From contig JAGFBZ010000688.1 of assembly GCA_018398805.1 (NCBI GenBank), positions 1-64,000 on the forward strand: DNA of 64,000 nt. The letters are read 5' to 3'. Shown here piece by piece: positions 56,401 through 64,000 of this stretch (its first letter is position 1; each line of letters opens with the position of its first letter). Origin of the DNA: Hirundichthys speculiger. Taxonomy: Eukaryota > Chordata > Actinopteri > Beloniformes > Exocoetidae. Below the pieces are notes generated by a model. That model ran no database searches and was not told where the DNA came from. It saw only the letters and a list, made by a program, of their open reading frames with translations. Made by a program: the position numbers and the translations under genes.

Positions 56401-57099
56401 TTTCGGGAAGGCCAGCTGGGCAGCAGACAGCCCGCCAAGGTCAGCTGTCATGTCGCGGTCGCTAACTGTCCCGGCGACAGCATGGAGGGCCGTGAGAGGT
56501 CAGCAGAAACGTGCACAGAGGCAGCAGCCTTGAAGCGCTGAATCAAGGACACACTTATAACCATGAAAACATGGCTGGCTGGCCCGTGAATGTAAACGCT
56601 ACGGTCAGAAAGAACCGGATGGGATGTTTTCTTCCTTTTCTATAAAAAAAATAAATAAATAAATAATCACATCTCAGTCGTGTTTGGTGTTTCTTCAAGG
56701 CGTGTGACACAGCAAAGCGATCCAACAACCTCCAGAACAACTGATGCAGAGGGCTGACTCATCCCCGCTCAAAACCCTGCCGACTCTGCACCGACTCTGC
56801 TCCTTTTTAAAAATACATCAAACCAGCTGACGAAGGCGGGAGGCCGGCAGTTTAATTCCGCTTTAATTCGACCCCAAGTGACACTCTCACAGTCTGCAGA
56901 GCCAAAAATGAACAGAAAAACACCGGCGGATGGGGAGTGATGCACCTTCGGTCCGAGCTTTTGCACAGCTTTGTTTTCTTCAGCTCTTTAGTTATGAATC
57001 CCAGCAGAAAATGTTCGCAGCACTGCAAGAATGAAAGCGGCAAATGACAGCAGGGAAGTCAGAGCTACGCAAATCAAAAGTTAAGCAGTGAGACGTAAT
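56401..57099. other. Unassigned stretch
   Basis: Moderate GC, without recognisable exon or repeat. Confidence 0.3.
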
Positions 57100-57801
57100 T
57101 AGGGCTGTGAAAAAAAATAGATCTTCGGCCGCCCAAAATTATTTCAATTTTTCAGCTCTTAAAATCGATTTTTTTTTAGGAAAATTCATGTATTAGATGC
57201 ATTGTGAATACCGTATTTTCTGGACTATAAAGCGCACCTGAATATAAGCCGCAGCCATTACAATATAAACGAAATATATATTTTGTCACATATAAGCTGC
57301 AGGTGTGTCTGAGTAGCTACAATGGTCAGACACACCTGGATTAATCAGTTTGTCCATTAATTACAGGTAGTGATGCTCACAAAATTAAAGTAGAGTAGCC
57401 TAGCCAACATAGGCTACTTAACAAAAACAGAATAGCCTTTAACTACTTGGTTTGTTTTTTAGGTTTTTGCACTTCCTGCTAGAGCGCCCCCTGAGGGGTG
57501 AAGAAAAATTCATAGAAAGTATAAGCCTCATGGTTTAAAGCGTGGGACAAAAGTAGCGGCTTATAGTCCGGAAAATACGGTACTTAAATGTGCAAAAACA
57601 CTAATAATAAACAATAAATAGGTTGTTTTGAAGCAAATAGTTTTGACTCAATTTGTCCTCTGAATGATCAATATCATCTGATGAACATATACAGCAACTT
57701 GATTTTTCATCTCTACTTTTAATTTTGATATTAACTGGGTAGAATACCGCAATATATCGTGATATCGCGAATATCATGATAATATGCCGTTGCTTAACCC
57801 C
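57100..57801. mobile_element. hAT-type MITE interrupted by a CCGTATTTTC MITE
   Basis: The outer ends are TAGGGCTGTGAAAAAA and GCTTAACCCCA. The insert at 57211-57580 has TA flanks and TIRs CCGTATTTTCTGGACTATAA and TTATAGTCCGGAAAATACGG. Confidence 0.7.
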
Positions 57802-58412
57802 AGTGGAGACAGCTCACTTTGCGCTGACACTATTGGATCGATCTTCATTAAATCAAACTATGGATGGATCGCTACACCGCTATTCGATACTGTGTAGCGA
57901 CACCACCGCCACCGCCGCTTTACAGTGAAGCACCACAGTCCCACCAAGCAGCAGCAGTTTCAAACAGCCCACTGGAAACCAGTTGCTCCAGTGCAGTCAC
58001 TAGTGGAAGGCTTGAAGAAAACCGATAGTCGGTGTGGAAGTTTTATTCCACTGGTATCGATAAAGAGTTTCATTCAGGTATCCGTATGGCGGAGGGTCAT
58101 GAGTTGGCATCGGATTGATATCGGCATCAACTGATACGCAAACCGCGGGCATCGGTATCGGGACTGAAAAAGTCGTAATGGTGCGTCCTGGATGCTAAAC
58201 TAGAGACACTTCTTCTGCTTTAGCAACAGGGCTGCATGATATATTGAAAATGTATCGATATCACGATATCAACATCCACAAAAATGTAAAAAATATCGCA
58301 ATGAACGAAAGTCTGTTATTTCAAACAATGTGCATTTATACTTTAAATATTGATATTTGACCAATCAGGTGGAACTTTTACTGCTTTAATGGCAATTCAG
58401 ACACTTATTCAG

Positions 58413-58416
<4 letters not shown>
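57802..58416. other. Unassigned stretch
   Basis: Remnants of GATATCGATA-type MITE sequence near 58220-58300. No gene seen. Confidence 0.3.

Positions 58417-58463
<47 letters not shown>
58417..58463. repeat. (TA)n left of the RTE element
   Basis: A TA run that ends where the RTE 3' tail begins. Confidence 0.9.
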
Positions 58464-58466
<3 letters not shown>

Positions 58467-61400
58467 GTACCGTACCGTACCGTCTTCTTCCGCTTATCCG
58501 AGGTCGGGTCGCGGGGGCATCAGCCGGAGTAAGGAAGCCCAGACCCCCCTCTCCCCGGCCACTTCCTCCAGCTCCTCTGGGGGGATCCCAAGGCGTTCCC
58601 AGGCCAGCCGAGAGACATAGTCCCTCCAGCGTGTCCTGGGTCTTCCCCGGGGTCTCCTCCCAGTGGGCCGTGCCCGGAACACCTCACCAGGGAGGCGCCC
58701 AGGAGGCATCCTAACCAGATGCCCGAGCCACCCTCATCTGGCTCCTCTCGATGCGGAGGAGCAGCGGTTCTACTCTGAGCCCCTCCCGGATGACCGAGCT
58801 TCTCACCCTATCTCTAAGGGAGAGCCCGGTCACCCTGCGAAGGAAGCTCATTTCAGCCGCTTGTATCCGCGATCTTGTTCTTTCGGTCACTACCCAAAGC
58901 TCATGGCCATAGGTGAGGGTAGGAACGTAGATCGACCAGTAAATAGAGAGCTTCGCCTTCCGACTCAGCTCCTTCTTTACCACAACAGACCGGTGCAGCA
59001 CCCGCATCACTGCAGATGCCGCACCGATCCGTCTGTCGATCTCCCGCTCCATCCTTCCCTCACTCGTGAACAAGATCCCGAGATACTTAAACTCCTCCAC
59101 TTGGGGAAGGACCTCATCCCCAACCCGGAGAGGGCACTCCACCCTTTTCCGGCTGAGGACCATGGTCTCGGATTTGGAGGTGCTGATTCTCATCCCAGCC
59201 GCTTCACAACCGGCTGCGAATCGCTCCAGCGAGAGCTGTAGTAGATCACGGCTCGATGAAGCCAACAGAACCACATCATCTGCAAATAGCAGAGACCCAA
59301 TCCTGAGGCCACCGAACCGGATCCCCTCGACACCTCGACTGCGCCTAGAAATTCTGTCCATAAAAGTAATGAACAGAATCGGTGACAAAGGGCAGCCTTG
59401 GCGGAGTCCAACCCTCACTGGAAACGAATCCGACTTACTGCCGGCAATGCGGACCAAACTCTGGCACCGGTCGTACAGGGACCGGACAGCCCGTATAAGG
59501 GAGTCCGGCACCCCATACTCCCGAAGCACCCCCCACAGGAATCCCCGGGGAACACGGTCGAACGCCTTCTCCAAATCCACAAAACACATGTAGACTGGTT
59601 GGGCGAACTCCCATGCCCCCTCCAAGACCCTGAAGAGGGTGTAGAGCTGGTCCACCGTTCCACGGCCGGGACGAAAACCACACTGCTCCTCCTCAATCCG
59701 AGATTCGACTATCCGACGGACCCTCCTCTCCAGGACCCCTGAATAGACCTTCCCAGGGAGGCTGAGGAGTGTGATCCCCCTGTAGTTGGAACACACCCTC
59801 CGGTCCCCCTTTTTAAAGAGGGGGACCACCACCCCAGTCTGCCAATCCAGGGGTACTGTCCCCGACGTCCACGCGATGCTGCAGAGGCGTGTCAACCAAG
59901 ACAGCCCCTCAGCATCCAGAGCCTTGAGGAACTCCGGGCGGATCTCATCCACACCCGGGGCCCTGCCACCGAGGAGCTTTTTAACCACCTCGGCAACCTC
60001 AGCCCCAGAGATAGGAGAGTCCACCCCTGAGTCCCCAGACTCTGCTTCCTCATTGGAAGACGTGTCGGCGGGATTGAGGAGGTCTTCGAAGTATTCCCTC
60101 CACCGATCCACAACGTCCCGAGTCGAGGTCAACAGCTCCCCATCCCCACTGTATACAGTGTTGATGGAGCACTGCTTCCCCCTCCTGAGACGCCGGATGG
60201 TGGACCAGAATCTCTTCGAAGCCGTTCGGAAGTCGTTCTCCATGGCCTCTCCAAACTCCTCCCATGTCCGAGTTTTTGCCTCAGCAACCGCCAAAGCCGC
60301 GTCCCGCTTAGCCTGCCGATACCTGTCAGCTGCCTCCAGAGTCCCACATGCCAAAAAGGCCTTATAGGACTCCTTCTTCAGCTTGACGGCATCCCTCACT
60401 GCTGGTGTCCACCAACGAGTTCTGGGATTGCCGCCACGACAGGCACCAACGACCTTACGGCCACAGCTCCGGTCGGCCGCCTCAACAATGGAGGCCCGGA
60501 ACATAGCCCACTCGGACTCAATGTCCCCCGCCTCCCTCGGAACATGATCGAAGTTCCGCCGGAGGTGTGAGTTAAAGCTCCTTCTGACAGGAGACTCTGC
60601 CAGACGTTCCCAGCAGACCCTCACAACACGTTTGGGCCTGCCAGGTCTGACCGGCATCCTCCCCCACCATCTGAGCCAACCCACCACCAGGTGGTGATCA
60701 GTTGACAGCTCCGCCCCTCTCTTCGCCCGAGTGTCCAAGACATGCGGCCGCAAGTCCGACGATACGATTATGAAGTCGATCATCGAACTGCGGCCTAGAG
60801 TGTCCTGGTGCCAAGTGCACATGTGGACACTCTTATGCTTGAACATGGTGTTCGTTATGGACAATCCATGACGAGCACAGAAGTCCAACAACAAAACACC
60901 ACTCTGGTTCAGATCGGGGGGGCCCTGCCTCCCAACCACACCCCTCCAGGTCTCACTGTCGTTGCCCACGTGAGCATTGAAGTCCCCAGCAGAACGAGGG
61001 AGTCCCCAGATGGACATTCTCCAATACTCCATCCAAGGACTCCAAAAAGGGTGGGTACTCTGAACTGCTATTTGGTGCGTAAGCACAAACAACAGTCAGG
61101 ACCCGTCCCCCCACCCGGAGGCGGAGAGAGGCTACCCTCTCGTCCACCGGAGTAAACCCCAATGTACAGGCGCCAAGTCGGGGGGCAATAAGTATGCCCA
61201 CCCCAGCTCGGCGCCTCTCACCCGGAGCAACTCCAGAGTGGAAAAGCGTCCAAACCCCTCTCAAGGATACTGGTTCCAGAGCCCAAGCCGTGTGTTGAGG
61301 TGAGTCCAAACTATATCTAGCTGGAACCGCTCGACCTCACACACCAGCTCAGGCTCCTTCCCGCCAGAGAGGTGACATTCCACGTCCCTAGAGCTAGCTT

Positions 61401-61834
61401 CTGCAGCCGGGGATCGGACCGCCAGGGTCCCCGCATCCGGCAACCGCCCAGCTCACTGCGCACCCGACCTCTATGGCCCCTCCTGCAGGTGGTGAGTCCA
61501 CTGGAGTGGGGGCCCATGTTTCCCTTTCGGGCTGAGCCCGACCGGGCCCCATGGGCAAAGGCCCGGCCACCAGGCGCTCGTCTCCGAGCCCCACCTCCAG
61601 GCCTGGCTCCAGAGGGGGGCCCCGGTGACCCGCGTCCGGGCAAGGGAAATCTTGGGCCTCGGTTCTTCTCCATCATAAAGGTCTTTATGAGCCACACTTT
61701 GTCTGGTCCCTCACCTAGAGACCTGTTTGCCATGGGTGACCCTTCCAGGGGCATAAAGCCCCCGACAAACATAGCTCCTAGGATCACTGGGACACGCAAA
61801 CCCCTCACCACGATAAGGTGGGACTCATGGAGGA

Positions 61835-61835
<1 letters not shown>
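58464..61835 (-). mobile_element. Near full-length RTE-clade (Rex3-like) LINE
   Basis: On the minus strand, from the 5' end near 61835: a 5' region, an APE-type endonuclease and a reverse transcriptase, a short C-terminal domain, then GGATAAGCGGAAGAAGACGG with a (CGGTA)n tail at 58464-58485. A simple tandem tail without poly(A) is typical of RTE. TA repeats lie on both sides (58417-58463, 61836-61888), so it landed in a TA microsatellite. It is a damaged copy: the endonuclease is split over three frames and the C-terminus is shifted. Confidence 0.85.
58494..61450 (-). pseudogene. RTE endonuclease/reverse transcriptase, frameshifted
   Basis: The longest intact frame, 61092-58711, gives 793 codons. 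From its start: [12 protein letters not shown] and STDHHLV of the endonuclease core, then reverse transcriptase blocks [43 protein letters not shown] and the catalytic FADD at about residues 602-605 (59275-59286), then thumb sequence. The endonuclease start (LGTWNVTSL, about 61400) and middle (CAYAPNSS, about 61090) lie in the two other minus frames. The last 72 codons (58709-58494) are also shifted, because of one extra G near 58720. At least three frameshifts make it inactive as read. Confidence 0.85.
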
Positions 61836-61892
<57 letters not shown>

Positions 61893-61936
61893 CGATATTA
61901 TATTGGGCGGCCGAAATTTGCAATATATTGCCAAAT

Positions 61937-61998
<62 letters not shown>

Positions 61999-62026
61999 CC
62001 TTTTGTGTGTGTGTGTGTATATAAAC

Positions 62027-62087
<61 letters not shown>

Positions 62088-62497
62088 TATATACACACAC
62101 ACACACAAAAGGGTGTGAAAAAAATCAATTTGGCAATATATTGCAAATTTCGGCCGCCCAATATAATATCGATTTTTCAGCTCCTAATGTAGATTTTTTA
62201 GGAAAATTATTTAATTTTCATATTTAAATTGTTTAAAATTTAAATGTGCAAAAACAGTAATAATAAACAATAAATAGGTTGTTTTGAAGCTAATTGGTTT
62301 GACTCAATTTGTCCTCTGAATGATCAATATCATCTAATGAACACATACAGCAACTTGATTTTTCATCTCTACTTTTAATTTTGATATAAACTGGGTAGAA
62401 TATCGCAATATATCGTGATATCATAATAATATCAAATCGTGACCCAAGTATCATGATACATATCGTATTGCGAGGTCCTTGCCAATACTCACCCCTA
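61836..62497. repeat. Head-to-head hAT-type MITE arms joined by TA, poly-T and TG tracts
   Basis: 61889-61960 and 62110-62177 are inverted copies of TTGGGCGGCCGAAATTTGCA-type arm sequence. Between them lie 55 T, GTGTG, (TA)n and ACACA in mirror order. The right arm continues as a hAT-type MITE to 62497 (CCAATACTCACCCCTA). Confidence 0.85.
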
Positions 62498-63600
62498 ATA
62501 TATACAGCAACGAATTTGGAATTTTGAGTCTCGCTGCAGTCTTCACGTTAGCATTTTATCTTTAAAAAAACCATATTTGTGGTCTAAATAATGTCGAGGG
62601 TCAATTTTAGCTGCAAAGAACGACGGTTTATATATCCCAGGTCATTATCATCATCGCAATTTCAACTGTGATATCACGTTTAATGCACAATATTTGGGAC
62701 AACATGAACAATGACTCAGCAATATTAGAACTTGTGATATACAAACCGATGCGTCAAAGTCTTTCTGCTTCGCAGCTAAAATTAATATCCTGAACAGGCA
62801 CCAAAAGTAATAAAATGCGATTTCTAGTCCTGCAGCAAGGTATATATAAAATACTAATTATAAATGATACATGCATGTCACTTGGAAAATAATAGACCGC
62901 CATATATTGCAATATTTTTTGGGGTTTTTTTGCGACATTGATACTGCACATGTTGATGTTGTGATGTGTTTTTCTGTGAACACAAACCACGGGTGGTGGT
63001 CTCATGTTTAAAAGGGGGATGGGTGGTTGCATTACTCCGAAGTGGTAGGGTTACATAGCATGCCTTTAATTTGAGTGCCTCATAAAAATGTCAACAGATC
63101 AGTACAAACAAGAGTTTATTTGCGAGCAACTGTAAATCCTGTAACTCGATAATGATGCGATATTTGCAGGGCTGCAGAGCCGACAGACGCGCCCGCCTGT
63201 CAGAGGAGAAGCTCGTTTTAATTTATCAAAGACATACATCACTCCTGACGTTAATGCAAACCAGTAAACACCAGGAAACTGCAGTTCGCAGGCGCGCTCC
63301 TTCACATGTAGACGAGCTTCAGTGTTTTACTGGTTTTACTGGTGAATCCGCCATGTCCTCGGGTGTCTCTTGTTCTGATGGTCTCTGTGGGACGGCAGAA
63401 TGCGACAACCCGCCAAGAATGCAGTTTGAAGGCGGCGACGATGACAAACAGGCCGGGCCATTAATGAGGCGGCCAGACGGCAAACACACTCTGCTTGGCA
63501 ACAGTAGCCAGGACCGAACATGCATGCACGCATGCATGTTCGGGTACATGCGCGCGTACATGCGGCCCGTTCCCCAGAGCGGACTCTGTTTTTAGCTTCG
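62498..63600. other. Unassigned stretch
   Basis: AT-rich to 63100, then mixed. No exon recognised. Confidence 0.3.
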
Positions 63601-63870
63601 GCGGATCCCGAGGGGGCCGAGCTCCAGCCCTGGAGGTTCTCCGCCCACATGGGGAAACTGCAGTGTGGAGCTTCTCGAGTCTTTCACGCTCACGTCGCCG
63701 GAGGGAGAAAAGGGAACGAGCCCTCGACATTAACAGCTCCTCCGAGGACCCCCCCCCCCCCTCCCAGAGCTGCTTCATCTCAGACACGTTTGTAGGACGT
63801 CTGGAGCTAACGTCTCTCCCGAGGTTGTCTCCCGCCGCTCGCTGGCTCTTTAGCTAACACACAGAGCTAA
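63601..63870 (-). promoter_or_regulatory. CpG-rich patch, possible promoter or first exon of cds1
   Basis: A GC/CpG-rich block with a minus-strand ATG at 63785-63787 reading MSEMKQ, faintly like the MTELRQ start of CDS2. The only good donor seen (CGAC|GTGAGC, about 63696) ends in the wrong phase for exon 2, so this is a weak guess. Confidence 0.15.
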
Positions 63871-63918
63871 ACGCAGGCACGAGTGGCGCTGCCACATAGA
63901 GCAGCTTTAACTGTCCGC

Positions 63919-64000
63919 TAGGGCTGTAGCGATACACTAATATCGCGATACGATACGTAGGGTTGGGCATCGTTTAGATTTCAACAATTCTGATTCCGAT
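63919..64000. mobile_element. Nested hAT-like MITE ends cut by the window edge
   Basis: CTAGGGCTGTAGCGATACAC starts one MITE at 63919. Within it a second starts at 63958 with TAGGGTTGGGCATCGTTTAG, a relative of 6014-7176. Confidence 0.6.

Noticed and set aside
55919..56451. Poly-Ser/Ala/Gln frames resembling a polyQ protein
   Set aside because: All three frames of the CTG array are open; no flanking protein domain.
63461..63787. cds1 exon 1 starting MSEMKQ
   Set aside because: Similarity is six residues only and the only good donor is out of phase; kept just as a weak promoter guess.

Overview
This is a piece of a vertebrate, almost certainly teleost fish, nuclear genome. The sign is two intron-containing vertebrate genes embedded in fish-type repeats: an RTE/Rex3-like LINE, an L2-clade LINE with a TTGCC tail, many hAT and Tc1/mariner MITEs, Harbinger-like elements and long microsatellites. 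There is nothing prokaryotic in the window: no operon, CRISPR array or integron.

Two genes can be rebuilt exon by exon. tmem175, the endolysosomal K+/H+ channel, lies on the plus strand with ten coding exons from 18024 to 26501. They join in phase into 521 residues with both 6-TM repeats. cds1, a CDP-diacylglycerol synthase of the ER, lies on the minus strand with twelve coding exons from 53300 down to 33575 (437 residues). Its first coding exon was not found. The genes converge tail to tail. A plus-strand poly(A) signal at 30428 and a minus-strand one at 30534 face each other about 100 bases apart.

Region by region: 1-17.9 kb is gene-free and holds a 20-bp minisatellite, MITEs, three stretches of AT-rich degenerate repeats, a Harbinger-like element and a cluster of three perfect hairpins. 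17.9-30.4 kb is tmem175; its first intron holds a hAT-like element that itself carries a 1.4-kb retroposon encoding a 144-residue membrane protein. 30.5-53.3 kb is cds1, whose introns hold two large minisatellites, an L2 fragment and several hAT elements, some with perfect 8-bp target duplications. 53.3-64 kb lies upstream of the recovered cds1 exons and holds a CTG/CAG array, nested hAT elements, a damaged full-length RTE LINE set in a TA repeat, and a 290-bp palindrome.

The two genes have no evident functional link. The most unusual item is the small retroposon-like element at 19399-20782, because its ends can be read exactly against empty copies of its host repeat elsewhere in the window.
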